64,000 nt of DNA from Gallaecimonas xiamenensis 3-C-1 (lineage in GTDB: Bacteria; Pseudomonadota; Gammaproteobacteria; Enterobacterales; Gallaecimonadaceae): NCBI RefSeq assembly GCF_000299915.1, contig NZ_AMRI01000008.1, forward strand, positions 90,094-154,093, given 5' to 3'. Position numbers and translations under genes: made by a program. The notes under the pieces are model-generated. The model did not search any database. It saw only the letters and a list, made by a program, of their open reading frames with translations, and was not told the DNA's origin. Shown here piece by piece: positions 43,589 through 53,171 of this stretch; position 1 is the first letter of the stretch; the number at the start of each line of letters is the position of its first letter.

Positions 43589-45571
43589 ATGAAAAGACTA
43601 CTTTTGGCGGCCTGGATGGCGCCCTTTTTTGCCGCTGCCGTCCAGGCCAATTGCCCGGCCATGGCCATAGGCCAGGTGCAGGGCCAAGGGGACAGTTCCC
43701 CCTACCAAAACCAGCAGGTAACAGTGCAAGGGGTGCTGAGCGCAACCAGCCAGCAGCTGCTGCCGGGCTTTGTCATCACAGGTGACAGCGACCAGGACCC
43801 GGCCACCTCCGACGCCCTTTTTATCGCCGCCCCGGCCCCGGCGCCCTTGGGTAGCCTGCTGTGCATCAGTGGCACCGTTACCGAAGTGGGCGGCCAGACC
43901 CAGATCACCCCCAGCCAGGTGCAAGTCCTCAAAAATGAAGGCGCCCTGCCCCAGCCAAGCCCCCTGCACCTGGCCAGCGGCCAAAGCCTGGCCCAGGCCC
44001 TGGAAGCTCACGAGGGCATGCGCATTACCCTGAGCAAGGACAGCAACCTCTACATCACCCGCACCTTCAGCTACGACTACGGCGGCCGGCGCAACAACCT
44101 GGTGCTGAGCCACGGTGGCCCCCTGGTGGCCCCCACCGAGCACTATCCGGCCGGCAGTGACCAGGCCAAAGCCCAGGCCCTTGCCAACAGCCAAAACCGC
44201 CTGTTGCTGGAAAGCGACCTGGCCCCGGCTCCCGGCACCCTGCCCTACTACCCGGACTTTGCCGCCAAGGACCATTACCTTAGGGTGGGTGACCGCCTGA
44301 GCGGCCTTAGCGGCACCGTGCTGCAAAGTCACGGCCAGTACCGATTGCTGGTGGACGGCGCCCTGACCCAGGCCCAGGTAGAACATACCCAAGACCGCAG
44401 CGCCGCACCGACACTGGCCAAGGCCGGAAACCTCAAGGTGGCCAGCTTCAACGTCCTTAATTATTTCAACAGCGCCGTGGGCGGCGATGCCAACCCCACA
44501 GGCCAGAACCGGGGTGCCAAGTCGGCAGAGGATTTTGCGCTGCAGCGTACCAAGATAGTCAGCGCCATGACCGCCATCGACGCCGACCTCTTTGGCCTGA
44601 TGGAAATCGAGAACAACGGTTTTGGCGAAGGTTCGGCCCTTAAGGATTTGGTCAGCCACCTCAATGCCGCCCAGGGCGACCCGGCCCTGCACTACGACTA
44701 CGTGCGCACCGACGCCGGTAACATCGGCGAAGACGCCATCACCGTCGCCATCCTCTACCGCCCGGCGCGCCTGGCCCTGGACGGTAAGGCCAAGGTGCTG
44801 GCCATGCCCCACCAGCAAGGCCAGGCCCAAGGCCCTGACGGGCGCAGCCTGACCGTCTTTGCCGGCCAGCGCGCGTCCCTGGCCCAGGGCTTTACCCGCA
44901 TCGACGGGGACCAGCGTTCAGCGCCCTTTACCCTGGTGGTAAACCACTTCAAGTCCAAGGGCTCGCCCTGCATCGAAGACTACCCCCACTACAGCCGCGC
45001 CAACCCGCCCCACGGCCAGGGTCACTGCAACGCGCTGCGGGTGTCCGCCGCCCAGGTGCTGGGCCAGGCCCTACCAGAATTCACCAGCCCGGTGCTGGCC
45101 ATCGGCGACTTCAACGCCTATAGCCAGGAAGACCCGCTGCTGGCCCTGACCACAGGAGGCAAACCCCTGGCCACCGCCAGCCACGCCCTGGTGGGCCAGC
45201 GGCCCTTGCCCCAGCAAAGCCTCGACAAAGGCTTTGGCCTGGTGGATCTGAACCGCCACTTCGACAGTCCCGGCTATTCCTACAGCTATGACGGTGAACA
45301 GGGCAGCCTGGACCATGCCCTGGCCAGCCCCGCCCTGCTGGACAAGGTAGTAGCGGTGAGCGACTGGCATATCAACGCTGCCGAGTCGCCGCTGTTTGAA
45401 TACCCTCGCACCCACACCGGGGATCTTGCCAAGGACCAGGGGCCTTACCGCTCCTCAGACCATGACCCTGTGGTGATCGCCCTTAACTTGCCGGTGCAGG
45501 CACAGGGGGGCGCCGGCCTGCCCTTGGCACTGCTGGCCCTGGCCGGGCTATTGCGCCGCCGCCGAGCATAA
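43589..45571 (+). CDS. ExeM/NucH-type secreted endonuclease with GlyGly-CTERM-like tail
   Basis: 660 residues. A signal peptide (ending AAAVQA, about residue 20) precedes an OB-like N domain and an endonuclease/exonuclease/phosphatase domain beginning near 283 (KVASFNVLNYFNSAVGG, LMEIENNGFGEG, AIGDFNAYSQEDP, RSSDHDPVVIAL). The C terminus is GGAGLPLALLALAGLLRRRR, a Gly-rich motif, hydrophobic helix and Arg cluster like GlyGly-CTERM substrates of rhombosortase and the type II secretion route. It lacks the lamin-tail domain of the paralogue at 27.3 kb. No rhombosortase is in this window. Confidence 0.92.
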   Translation: MKRLLLAAWMAPFFAAAVQANCPAMAIGQVQGQGDSSPYQNQQVTVQGVLSATSQQLLPGFVITGDSDQDPATSDALFIAAPAPAPLGSLLCISGTVTEVGGQTQITPSQVQVLKNEGALPQPSPLHLASGQSLAQALEAHEGMRITLSKDSNLYITRTFSYDYGGRRNNLVLSHGGPLVAPTEHYPAGSDQAKAQALANSQNRLLLESDLAPAPGTLPYYPDFAAKDHYLRVGDRLSGLSGTVLQSHGQYRLLVDGALTQAQVEHTQDRSAAPTLAKAGNLKVASFNVLNYFNSAVGGDANPTGQNRGAKSAEDFALQRTKIVSAMTAIDADLFGLMEIENNGFGEGSALKDLVSHLNAAQGDPALHYDYVRTDAGNIGEDAITVAILYRPARLALDGKAKVLAMPHQQGQAQGPDGRSLTVFAGQRASLAQGFTRIDGDQRSAPFTLVVNHFKSKGSPCIEDYPHYSRANPPHGQGHCNALRVSAAQVLGQALPEFTSPVLAIGDFNAYSQEDPLLALTTGGKPLATASHALVGQRPLPQQSLDKGFGLVDLNRHFDSPGYSYSYDGEQGSLDHALASPALLDKVVAVSDWHINAAESPLFEYPRTHTGDLAKDQGPYRSSDHDPVVIALNLPVQAQGGAGLPLALLALAGLLRRRRA

Positions 45572-45598
45572 AAAAAGCCCCCATCCGGGGGCTTTTTT
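45571..45598. terminator. bidirectional terminator
   Basis: AAAAAAGCCCCC-atcc-GGGGGCTTTTTT between the nuclease gene and the convergent oxidoreductase gene. Confidence 0.9.
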
Positions 45599-46692
45599 CA
45601 TTCAAACAGGCCTTTGACCTCGTGAGGCTCCGAGCGCAGATACTGGGGCGACACCTTGAGCTTGGCCCCCAGCTTGGCGGCAGCGTGCCAGGGCCAGCGC
45701 GGGTTGTAGAGCATGCCCCTGGCCAGGGCCACTGCGTCGGTGCGGCCCTCGGTCAACAGGGCTTCGGCCTGCTCGGGCTCGGTAATAAGGCCTACGGCAA
45801 TCACCGGCATGGTCACCTGGGCCTTGATGGCTTCGGCCAGGGGTACCTGGTAGTTGGGGCCAACCGGGATCTGCTGGGCCGGCGACAGGCCGCCGGAAGA
45901 CACATGGATAAAGTCGCAGCCTCTGGCGTCCAGCGCCTTGGCCAGGGTCAGGCTCTGGGTCAGATCCCAGCCACCTTCCACCCAATCGGTGCCGGAGATC
46001 CGCACCCCTACCGCCTTGTCTTTGCCTACGGCGTCGCGCACTGCGTCAAACACCTGCAATACCAGCCGCATGCGGTTTTCCAGGCTGCCGCCGTATTGGT
46101 CGCTGCGCTGGTTGGCCAGGGGCGACAGGAATTGGTGCAGCAGGTAGCCGTGGGCGGCGTGGATCTCAATCAAGTCCAAGCCCAAGCGGTCGGCGCGGCG
46201 GGCCGCGTCCACAAAGGCCGCCACTATGGCGTCGATGCCGGCCTGGTCCAGGGCGTTTGGCGCCGGATCGCTGTCCATAAAGGGCAAGGCACTGGCCGAC
46301 ACCGTCTGCCAGCCGTTGGCCTGGCCGGGGGCGATGGCACCGCCGCCGTCCCAGGGCCGAGCGCAGGACGCCTTGCGGCCGGCATGGGCCAGCTGAATAC
46401 CCACCGGCATGGCCGAATAACGGCGCACCGCTTTAAGCACCTTGGCCATGGCCGCTTCGGTGGCGTCGTCCCACAGGCCGACATCGGCATAGGTAATGCG
46501 GCCCCTGGGCTCAACGGCGGCGGCTTCAATGATCAACAGGCCGGCGCCGGACTGGGCCAGGTTGCCGTAATGCATCTGGTGCCAATCGCCCATCAGCCCC
46601 ATTTCTGCCGAATACTGGCACATGGGGGCGATGACGATGCGGTTGTCCAGGGCCAGGGGACCCAGGGACAAAGGGGAGAAAAGCTGGCTCAC
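45598..46692 (-). CDS. NADH:flavin oxidoreductase, Old Yellow Enzyme family (YqjM type)
   Basis: 364 residues from a GTG preceded by AAGGAGG; an ATG-started extension to 46761 would cover the CRP site. A TIM-barrel FMN enzyme: LFSPLSLGPLALDNRIVIAP with MCQYSAEMG, then IQLAHAGRKASC near 100, the substrate-binding HAAHGYLLHQFLSPLANQR near 185, and the FMN phosphate region AVGLITEPEQAE near 300. The Cys in MCQYSA is the redox-modulating Cys of the YqjM class. It reduces activated alkenes with NADPH. A second family member lies at 60.3 kb. Confidence 0.92.
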   Translation of the reverse strand: MSQLFSPLSLGPLALDNRIVIAPMCQYSAEMGLMGDWHQMHYGNLAQSGAGLLIIEAAAVEPRGRITYADVGLWDDATEAAMAKVLKAVRRYSAMPVGIQLAHAGRKASCARPWDGGGAIAPGQANGWQTVSASALPFMDSDPAPNALDQAGIDAIVAAFVDAARRADRLGLDLIEIHAAHGYLLHQFLSPLANQRSDQYGGSLENRMRLVLQVFDAVRDAVGKDKAVGVRISGTDWVEGGWDLTQSLTLAKALDARGCDFIHVSSGGLSPAQQIPVGPNYQVPLAEAIKAQVTMPVIAVGLITEPEQAEALLTEGRTDAVALARGMLYNPRWPWHAAAKLGAKLKVSPQYLRSEPHEVKGLFE

Positions 46693-46731
46693 ATGGGCCT
46701 CCTTAAAGTCAGTGGTCTCTAGCATAGAAAA

Positions 46732-46747
46732 TGTGATCGAGGTCACG
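46732..46747. promoter_or_regulatory. CRP-binding site
   Basis: TGTGA-TCGAGG-TCACG, a near-perfect CRP palindrome, 40 bp upstream of the oxidoreductase GTG start. Confidence 0.65.
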
Positions 46748-47313
46748 CAAGACGGCACCAAAGCCTCGCCTAGGCACCAATTGGTAACTCAGCCCCGCTC
46801 CCAGCAGCCCCAGCCGCTGGGAGGCAGGACGCCGCAGCCGTTAAGGCGTTTGTCCGCCATGTCTGGCCAATTACCTGGAATCTGAGCAAGATCGCATAGA
46901 AATGCGGAATTCTGTAAAAATTGCCCGTGACATTTTCCGCTAAAAAGCGTTTGATTTAATTGGTGGCGAGGAGATCCGGCCCGGTTCCAGCTGTACCTCG
47001 GACAAAGGCATAAACACTTTGCTCCGCAACAACGCTGACTCCGCCCACCACCCCTTCAGTACCTGTAAAATGGTGAAGACGCCCCGGGCAACCTAAGCCC
47101 AGGTTCACGGCGTTGCAGGCGGGGTGGACGCCAGCATCCTGCCTCGCATTGTTCCAGGCCGCCCAGCGGCCTGTTGCTGATGCCGGCAGACACATGCGCC
47201 ATCAATATCCGGGGAACGAGCTGCTTGCACCTTCGTCGGCCCCTGACGTTGTTTGGCGACATGAACACCCGTCCTACAAGGGTTAAGCGACAAAACCAAC
47301 GAAAGGGATCAAC
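46748..47313. other. 566-bp gap without a gene; probable long leader of the porin gene
   Basis: No reading frame with a ribosome site or a recognisable protein is seen on either strand. An AT-rich zone at about 46880-46965 probably holds the promoter. The following 350 bp are GC-rich with several complementary segments (for example CCACCCC near 47050 with GGGGTGG near 47131, and CGCCGCAGCC-type arms), suggesting a structured untranslated leader for the gene at 47314. Confidence 0.4.
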
Positions 47314-48009
47314 ATGAAAAAGACACTGTTTGCCTCAGTGCTGGCTGCGGGCTTTGCCCTGTCGGCCCAGGCCACCGAATACTCTGCCACCGTCACCGGT
47401 GCCAGCGACTACCTGTTCAACGGCATCAGCCAAACCGGTGAAGATCCGGCCCTGCAAGCCAGCTTCGACGTCGCTTTCGACAACGGTTTCTATGTGGGTA
47501 CCTGGGCCTCCAACGTCGACTTTGGCCCCGGTGACGACGCCGATGCCGAGTGGGACTTCTACGCCGGCTATAGCGCCGACTTCGCCGACGGCTGGAACTA
47601 CGATCTGATGATCAACCAGTACATCTATGTTGGCGAATCCGACTACAACTACCCGGAGATCTCGGCGGCCATCACCGCCCCCACCAACACCACCCTGCGG
47701 GTTTGGTACACCTGGAAGCAGTTCGGCGAAAAGAACCTGGACCACAGCTACATCAAGCTGGAACAGACCTACGACATCGACGATATCTGGGGCCTTGAAG
47801 CGTCCTACACCTACAACAAGGCCCTGTCCGGCCCGGGCGCCGACACCTACTGGTACGGCAAAGATCACTACAGCAACTGGCTGGTCGGCGTCACCGCCTC
47901 TTATGCCGGTTTCGACTTTGCCCTGAACTGGCAGGACACCGACGTTGACGACGCCCCCGAAGCGGACGGCCGCGTTTTCTTCTCCGTGTCCCGTACCTTC
48001 GACTTCTAA
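47314..48009 (+). CDS. TorF-family putative porin
   Basis: 231 residues. A signal peptide (MKKTLFASVLAAGFALSAQA) is followed by ATVTGASDYLFNGISQTGED, the opening of the TorF/TIGR02001-like outer-membrane barrel family, and Tyr/Trp/Asp-rich strands to the terminal FFSVSRTFDF. Ribosome site AAAGGGATCAAC precedes the ATG. The family is common in marine gammaproteobacteria and is presumed to form a small-solute channel. It is monocistronic. Confidence 0.88.
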   Translation: MKKTLFASVLAAGFALSAQATEYSATVTGASDYLFNGISQTGEDPALQASFDVAFDNGFYVGTWASNVDFGPGDDADAEWDFYAGYSADFADGWNYDLMINQYIYVGESDYNYPEISAAITAPTNTTLRVWYTWKQFGEKNLDHSYIKLEQTYDIDDIWGLEASYTYNKALSGPGADTYWYGKDHYSNWLVGVTASYAGFDFALNWQDTDVDDAPEADGRVFFSVSRTFDF

Positions 48010-48121
48010 GGCTCGTCGCATCAAATTGGGCGTTGAGCGCCTAAAAGGTGAACAACAGCTGAGGGAAGACTACACTTATGTCGTCCTCCCTTAGCCTGGC
48101 TTGTCCAGGATCTAAGTGTTC

Positions 48122-48152
48122 ACGCCGCCTCTCCCAAGGCGGCGTTTTTTTT
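48122..48152 (+). terminator. terminator downstream of the porin gene
   Basis: GCCGCCT-ctccc-AAGGCGGC followed by GTTTTTTTT. The 110 bp before it (48010-48121) hold another hairpin with arms GGGAAGACTACA/TGTCGTCCTCCC-like but no gene. Confidence 0.8.
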
Positions 48153-48153
48153 G

Positions 48154-48182
48154 TTGACATCCTTGGCCATCCATTGCATGTT
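48154..48182 (+). promoter_or_regulatory. promoter candidate of the leu operon
   Basis: A perfect -35 TTGACA at 48154, 17 bp, then a poor -10 (CATGTT). Start would fall near 48190, at the leader-peptide ATG, so either the leader is leaderless or another -10 is used. Confidence 0.45.
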
Positions 48183-48189
48183 CATTCAC

Positions 48190-48324
48190 ATGAACAAGAC
48201 AGGCACCACTTCCATCCCCCAGCAAAACGCCCAGATCCCTGAGCGCGTTTTCGTGCAACTGTCTTCTGCCCTCCTCCTCGGTCTCATTCTCCTTCTTAGC
48301 AGCGGGAGCGGGACCCTTTTGTGA
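48190..48324 (+). CDS. leuL: leucine-rich leader peptide of the leu operon
   Basis: 44 residues (48 if the in-frame ATG at 48178 is used). The C-terminal half carries ten leucines in 21 residues (LSSALLLGLILLLSSGSGT then LL), using CTG, CTC, CTT and TTG codons. This is the control region of transcription attenuation: ribosome stalling on leucine codons when leucyl-tRNA is scarce. The 3' part contains GGGAGCGGG (48304-48312), which is complementary to the first arm of the terminator that precedes leuA. Confidence 0.85.
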   Translation: MNKTGTTSIPQQNAQIPERVFVQLSSALLLGLILLLSSGSGTLL

Positions 48325-48354
48325 TTTGAAACGCCGGCAGGCAACCAGATTCCA

Positions 48355-48387
48355 AAAAACCCGCTCCCACCAGAGCGGGTTTTTTTA
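48355..48387 (+). terminator. leu operon attenuator terminator
   Basis: CCCGCTC-ccacca-GAGCGGG followed by seven T (48360-48386). The arm CCCGCTCCC can instead pair with GGGAGCGGG at 48304-48312, giving mutually exclusive terminator and antiterminator. Confidence 0.88.
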
Positions 48388-48410
48388 TGGCTTTTTTCAG
48401 GAGAATCAAC

Positions 48411-49931
48411 ATGTCAAACAACGTCATCATTTTCGACACCACCTTGAGGGACGGGGAACAGTCCCCCGGTTGCGCCATGTCCCTGGCCCAGAAAAAACGC
48501 ATGGCCAAGGCCCTGGCCAGCCTGGGTGTCGATGTGATTGAGGCCGGTTTTGCCGCCGCCAGCCCAGACGACTTCAACGCCGTGGCCAGCATCGCCCGCG
48601 ACATCAAGGGCCCCACCATCTGCGCCCTGGCCCGTTGTAACGACCATGACATCCGTGAAGCCGGCCGCGCCCTGCAAGAGGCCGAGAAAAAGCGCATCCA
48701 CGTCTTTATCGCCACCAGCCCCCTGCACCGGGAACACAAGCTGAAGATGACCAAGGAGCAGGTGGTAACCAAGGCGGTGGCGGCGGTGACCCTGGCCAAG
48801 AGCTTCACGGCGGATGTGGAATTCTCCTGCGAAGACGCCCTGCGCACCGAGAAGGACTTTTTGGCCCAGGTGGTGGAAGCGGCCATTGCCGCCGGCGCCA
48901 CCACCGTCAACATCCCCGACACCGTCGGCTACACCACCCCCACCGAGATGTTCGACACCATCCATTTCCTGAAAACCACGGTACCCAACATCAAACAGGC
49001 CATCATCTCCACCCACTGCCACAACGACCTGGGCCTGGCGGTAGCCAACAGCCTGGCCGCCGTGGAAGCCGGCGCCCGCCAGGTGGAGTGCACCTTAAAC
49101 GGCATCGGTGAACGGGCCGGCAACTGCGCCCTGGAAGAAGTGGTGATGGCCATCAAGACCCGCGCCAACCACTACGGCCTGGACACCGGTATCCGCACCG
49201 AGCAGATCCTGCCAAGCTCCAGGCTGCTGTCCGCCATCACCGGCTCTGTGGTGCCCCGTAACAAGGCCATCATCGGCGACAACGCCTTTGCCCACGCCTC
49301 CGGTATCCACCAGCACGGCATGCTGAGCCACCCTGAGACCTACGAGATCATGAGGCCCAAGTCCATCGGCCGCATCGACACCAGCCTGGTGCTGGGCAAG
49401 CACTCGGGCCGCCACGCCCTGGTAGACAAGATAAAAGAGCTGGGCTTTGACACCGCCAGCGAAGACATCGAGCGCATCTTCGCCGACTTCAAGGCCCTGG
49501 CCGACCGCAAAAAACACATCACCGACGCCGACATCGAAGCCCTGGTCTTCGGCCAGTCCAGCACTGGCCCCTGGCAACTGGCCCAGATGCAGGTCACCTC
49601 CGGTTCCGGCGACACCATCGCCTCTGCCGCCGTGGTGCTGGTTGGCCCCAATGGCAGCGAGCACCGCGAAGCGGCCACCGGCGACGGCCCGGTGGACGCC
49701 GCCTTCAAAGCCATAGAGCGGGCCATCGGCATGGAAGTGCACCTGGAAGGGTTGTCGGTCAACTCCATTTCCGAAGGCATCGACGCCCAAGGCGAGGCCC
49801 AGGTACGGGTCCGTTATGCCGGCCAGAACTTCCACGGCCGGGGCACCTCCACCGACATCGTTGCCGCCTCCGTGTCCGCCTTTATGGACGTTATCAACCG
49901 CATCAGCCGTCAGATGGCCAAAGCCAGCTAA
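48411..49931 (+). CDS. leuA: 2-isopropylmalate synthase
   Basis: 506 residues from the ATG at 48411 (CAGGAGAATCAAC upstream). LeuA condenses acetyl-CoA with 2-oxoisovalerate, the first committed step of leucine synthesis. [12 protein letters not shown] opens the TIM barrel; [17 protein letters not shown] carries the metal-binding histidines. The C-terminal allosteric LeuA dimer domain (about 390-500) includes [18 protein letters not shown], the leucine feedback site. It is first of leuACDB, behind a leucine attenuator. Confidence 0.97.
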   Translation: MSNNVIIFDTTLRDGEQSPGCAMSLAQKKRMAKALASLGVDVIEAGFAAASPDDFNAVASIARDIKGPTICALARCNDHDIREAGRALQEAEKKRIHVFIATSPLHREHKLKMTKEQVVTKAVAAVTLAKSFTADVEFSCEDALRTEKDFLAQVVEAAIAAGATTVNIPDTVGYTTPTEMFDTIHFLKTTVPNIKQAIISTHCHNDLGLAVANSLAAVEAGARQVECTLNGIGERAGNCALEEVVMAIKTRANHYGLDTGIRTEQILPSSRLLSAITGSVVPRNKAIIGDNAFAHASGIHQHGMLSHPETYEIMRPKSIGRIDTSLVLGKHSGRHALVDKIKELGFDTASEDIERIFADFKALADRKKHITDADIEALVFGQSSTGPWQLAQMQVTSGSGDTIASAAVVLVGPNGSEHREAATGDGPVDAAFKAIERAIGMEVHLEGLSVNSISEGIDAQGEAQVRVRYAGQNFHGRGTSTDIVAASVSAFMDVINRISRQMAKAS

Positions 49932-49943
49932 GGAGCAAAGACC

Positions 49944-51341
49944 ATGGCACAGACAATGTTCGACAAGATTTGGCAGCGCCATATCGTTAAGCCGGCCGAG
50001 AACGGCCATCCGGCGGTGATCTACATCGACCTGCACTTGGTCCACGAAGTGACCAGCCCCCAGGCCTTTTCCGAACTCAAGCGCCGTGGCCTGGGGGTGC
50101 GCCGCCCGGACCGCACCTTGGCGACCCTGGACCACTCCACCCCCACCAGCGCCCCGGACGCCCAGGGCCAGCGCTTCTTTACCAGCGAGGCGGCCTGGCG
50201 ACAGGTGCATAAGTTGCAGGAAAACTGCCGCCGCTTCGGCATTACCCTGCACGGCTTTGACAGCCCCCATCGCGGCATTGTCCACGTCATGGGCCCGGAA
50301 CTGGGTGCCACCCAGCCGGGCATGACCATCGTCTGCGGCGACTCCCACACCGCCACCCACGGCGCCTTCGGGGCCCTGGCCTTTGGTATCGGTACCACAG
50401 AGGTAGGCCATGTGCTGGCCACCCAGAGCCTGCTGCAACACAAGCCCAAGACCCTGCGAGTCTGGGTGGACAACCGCTTGGCCCCAGGCGTTGGCGCCAA
50501 AGACCTGATTCTGCACATCATCGGCAAGTTGGGCATGGGCGGCGGTACCGGCCATGTCATCGAATACGCCGGCCCCGGCATCCAGGCCCTGACCATGGAA
50601 GAGCGGATGACGGTGTGCAACATGTCCATCGAAGCGGGTGCCCGCGCCGGCCTTATCGCCCCCGATGAAACCACCTTCGCCTGGCTCAAGGGCCGGCAGA
50701 TGGCCCCCAAAGACTTCAACGCCGCCTGCGCCGACTGGCGCACCCTGGCCACCGACGAAGGGGCCCAGTTCGACAAGGAACTGCGGGTGGACGCCGCCAA
50801 GATAGGCCCCACCATCACCTACGGAACCCACCCGGGCATGGTCATTGCTATCGGCGCCGCCATACCGGCCGCCAAGGACGAGGTGGAAGCCAAGGCCCTG
50901 GCCTACATGAACCTCAAGGCCGGTGAACAGCTGGCCGACCGCAAGGTGGACATCGTCTTTATCGGTTCCTGCACCAATGGCCGCCTGAGCGACATGCGCG
51001 AAGCGGCCCAGGAACTCAAAGGCCGCAAAGTCGCCGCCGGGGTGCGGATGCTGGTGGTGCCAGGCTCGGAAGACGTGAAACGCCAGGCCGAGGAAGAAGG
51101 GCTGGACAAGGTAATCACCAGCGCCGGCGCCGAATGGCGCGAGCCGGGCTGCTCCATGTGCATTGCCATGAACGGCGACATGGCCCAGCCGGGCCAGACC
51201 GTGGTGTCCACCTCCAACCGTAACTTTGCCGGCCGCCAGGGCCCGGGTTCCCAGAGCTTCCTGGCCAGCCCCGCCGTCGCCGCCCGCGCCGCCGTTCGCG
51301 GCTTTGTCTGTGAGCCCAACGCCTTCAAGGAAAGCGCATGA
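49944..51341 (+). CDS. leuC: 3-isopropylmalate dehydratase large subunit
   Basis: 465 residues, family length. An aconitase-type enzyme: [20 protein letters not shown] near residue 130. The three [4Fe-4S] cysteines lie in [10 protein letters not shown] (near 347) and GCSMCIAMN (near 407). With LeuD it isomerises 2- to 3-isopropylmalate. It follows leuA by 12 bp and overlaps leuD by 4 bp. Confidence 0.98.
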   Translation: MAQTMFDKIWQRHIVKPAENGHPAVIYIDLHLVHEVTSPQAFSELKRRGLGVRRPDRTLATLDHSTPTSAPDAQGQRFFTSEAAWRQVHKLQENCRRFGITLHGFDSPHRGIVHVMGPELGATQPGMTIVCGDSHTATHGAFGALAFGIGTTEVGHVLATQSLLQHKPKTLRVWVDNRLAPGVGAKDLILHIIGKLGMGGGTGHVIEYAGPGIQALTMEERMTVCNMSIEAGARAGLIAPDETTFAWLKGRQMAPKDFNAACADWRTLATDEGAQFDKELRVDAAKIGPTITYGTHPGMVIAIGAAIPAAKDEVEAKALAYMNLKAGEQLADRKVDIVFIGSCTNGRLSDMREAAQELKGRKVAAGVRMLVVPGSEDVKRQAEEEGLDKVITSAGAEWREPGCSMCIAMNGDMAQPGQTVVSTSNRNFAGRQGPGSQSFLASPAVAARAAVRGFVCEPNAFKESA

Positions 51342-51889
51342 AAATCGACTCCAAAGTGCTGGTGATCCGCCAGGACAACATCGACACCGACCAGATCATC
51401 CCGGCCCGCTTCCTGACCACCACCACCCGTGACGGCCTGGGCCAGCATGCCTTTGCCGACTGGCGTTACCAGGACGGCCAAAAGACCGACTCCATCCTCA
51501 ACACCGACCACGGCTGCACCGTGCTGGTGGCCGGGGAAAATTTCGGCTGCGGCTCGTCCCGGGAACATGCCCCCTGGGCCATGACCGACTACGGCTTTAA
51601 GGCGGTGATCTCCAGCCAAATAGCCGACATCTTCCGGGGCAACGCCCTCAAAAACGGCCTGGTGCCCATCGAAGTCAGCCCCGAGCAGCACCAATACCTG
51701 TTTGACCACCCGGACACCACCGTCAGCATCGACGTGGCCGCCGCCACCATCACCCTGGATAACGGCCTGGTCTGGTCTTTCGATCTCGATCCCTTTAGCC
51801 GCCACTGCCTGGTACAAGGGGTGGACCAGCTGGGTTACCTGTTGAATCTTGACCGGCAAATTCGCCAATTTGAGGAGGCCCGTTCGTGA
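51338..51889 (+). CDS. leuD: 3-isopropylmalate dehydratase small subunit
   Basis: 183 residues. The swivel domain has [14 protein letters not shown] near residue 15 and the active-site loop [15 protein letters not shown] near 67. Shorter at the C terminus than E. coli LeuD (201) but complete for the family. ATGA overlap with leuC and GTGA overlap with leuB give coupled translation. Confidence 0.97.
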   Translation: MKIDSKVLVIRQDNIDTDQIIPARFLTTTTRDGLGQHAFADWRYQDGQKTDSILNTDHGCTVLVAGENFGCGSSREHAPWAMTDYGFKAVISSQIADIFRGNALKNGLVPIEVSPEQHQYLFDHPDTTVSIDVAAATITLDNGLVWSFDLDPFSRHCLVQGVDQLGYLLNLDRQIRQFEEARS

Positions 51890-52929
51890 AGGCCAAGATA
51901 GTACTGCTCCCCGGTGACGGCATAGGCCCTGAAGTCACCCAGGCAGCCAAGGCCGCCTTCGATGCCATAGCCCAACGCTTTGGCCATGACTTTTTGATAA
52001 GCCAAGCCCTGATGGGCGGCGCCGCCATCGACGCCACCGGCGAACCCTTGCCGGCCGCCACCTTGGCCGCCTGCCAGGAAGCCGACGCCGTGTTCCTGGG
52101 CGCCGTGGGCGGCCCCAAGTGGGACAAGAGCGAAAAACGCCCCGAGCAGGGGCTGCTAGCCATTCGCAAGGCCCTGGGCCTGTACGCCAACCTGCGCCCT
52201 GCCGTCACCCACCCTGCCCTCTATGACGCCAGCCCCATCAAGGCCGACCGCCTCAAGGACGTGGACATCATGGTGGCTCGGGAACTGACCGGCGGCATCT
52301 ACTTTGGCGAAAAACAGGAAGGCAGCGAAGCCGCCTGGGACCGCTGCGCCTACTCGGCCGAGGAAATCGACCGGGTGCTGCACCAGGCCGCCCGCCTGGC
52401 CCGCAGCCGCCGTGGCAAGGTGACCATGGTGGACAAGGCCAACGTGCTGGCCACCTCCCGCCTGTGGCGCCGCCGTACCGAAGCGGTCTTTGCCGAACAT
52501 TACCCGGACCTGGAACTGGAATTTTTGCTGGTGGACGCCGCCGCCATGCACCTGCTCAGCCGCCCGGCCAGCTTTGACGTACTGGTGACCGAGAACCTCT
52601 TTGGCGACATCCTCACCGACGAAGCGGCCATGCTGGTGGGTTCTTTGGGCATGTTGCCGTCGGCGTCCCTGGGGGACAGCGGCCCCGGCCTGTTCGAGCC
52701 ATGCCACGGTTCGGCCCCGGACATTGCCGGGCAAGACAAAGCCAACCCCTTTGCCGCCATGCTGTCCGCCGCCATGCTGCTGGAGCTGGGCCTGGGCCTT
52801 GGCGAAGAAGCCCAGGTGCTGAAAGACGCCGTCTACGCCTGCCTGGAGGCGCGCCAATGCACCGCCGACCTGGGAGGCAAGCTTGGCACCCAAGGGGCAA
52901 CGGCCGCCGTATTGGCAAGAATTCTCTGA
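51886..52929 (+). CDS. leuB: 3-isopropylmalate dehydrogenase
   Basis: 347 residues from a GTG within the leuD stop overlap (GTGA). LeuB oxidatively decarboxylates 3-isopropylmalate with [18 protein letters not shown] opens the fold; substrate-binding [11 protein letters not shown] near 95 and the metal/NAD motif [18 protein letters not shown] near 275 are intact. It is the last gene of leuACDB, followed by a terminator. No ilv genes lie in this window. Confidence 0.97.
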   Translation: MKAKIVLLPGDGIGPEVTQAAKAAFDAIAQRFGHDFLISQALMGGAAIDATGEPLPAATLAACQEADAVFLGAVGGPKWDKSEKRPEQGLLAIRKALGLYANLRPAVTHPALYDASPIKADRLKDVDIMVARELTGGIYFGEKQEGSEAAWDRCAYSAEEIDRVLHQAARLARSRRGKVTMVDKANVLATSRLWRRRTEAVFAEHYPDLELEFLLVDAAAMHLLSRPASFDVLVTENLFGDILTDEAAMLVGSLGMLPSASLGDSGPGLFEPCHGSAPDIAGQDKANPFAAMLSAAMLLELGLGLGEEAQVLKDAVYACLEARQCTADLGGKLGTQGATAAVLARIL

Positions 52930-52934
52930 TATCC

Positions 52935-52958
52935 AAGGCCCCGCAAGGGGCCTTTTTT
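52935..52958 (+). terminator. terminator of the leu operon
   Basis: AAGGCCCC-gcaa-GGGGCCTTTTTT. Confidence 0.9.
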
Positions 52959-53171
52959 GTAGCCCGGCTCTGGTGCCAGGGCATGCACGGAGGGCTTTTT
53001 TAGCACTTGGCATCTACAAAATTCATACACAGGTTAAAGCCTTGTTAAATAAAGTCACTTTTCGCCACACTGCCACTCCCTCTCTCCACTTGCCTGGAAA
53101 GCAAGGAACCGGACGCCACATAAAGCCAGGAAGGCACCCATAACAAACAACCCGGTTATCGGAGGACTACC

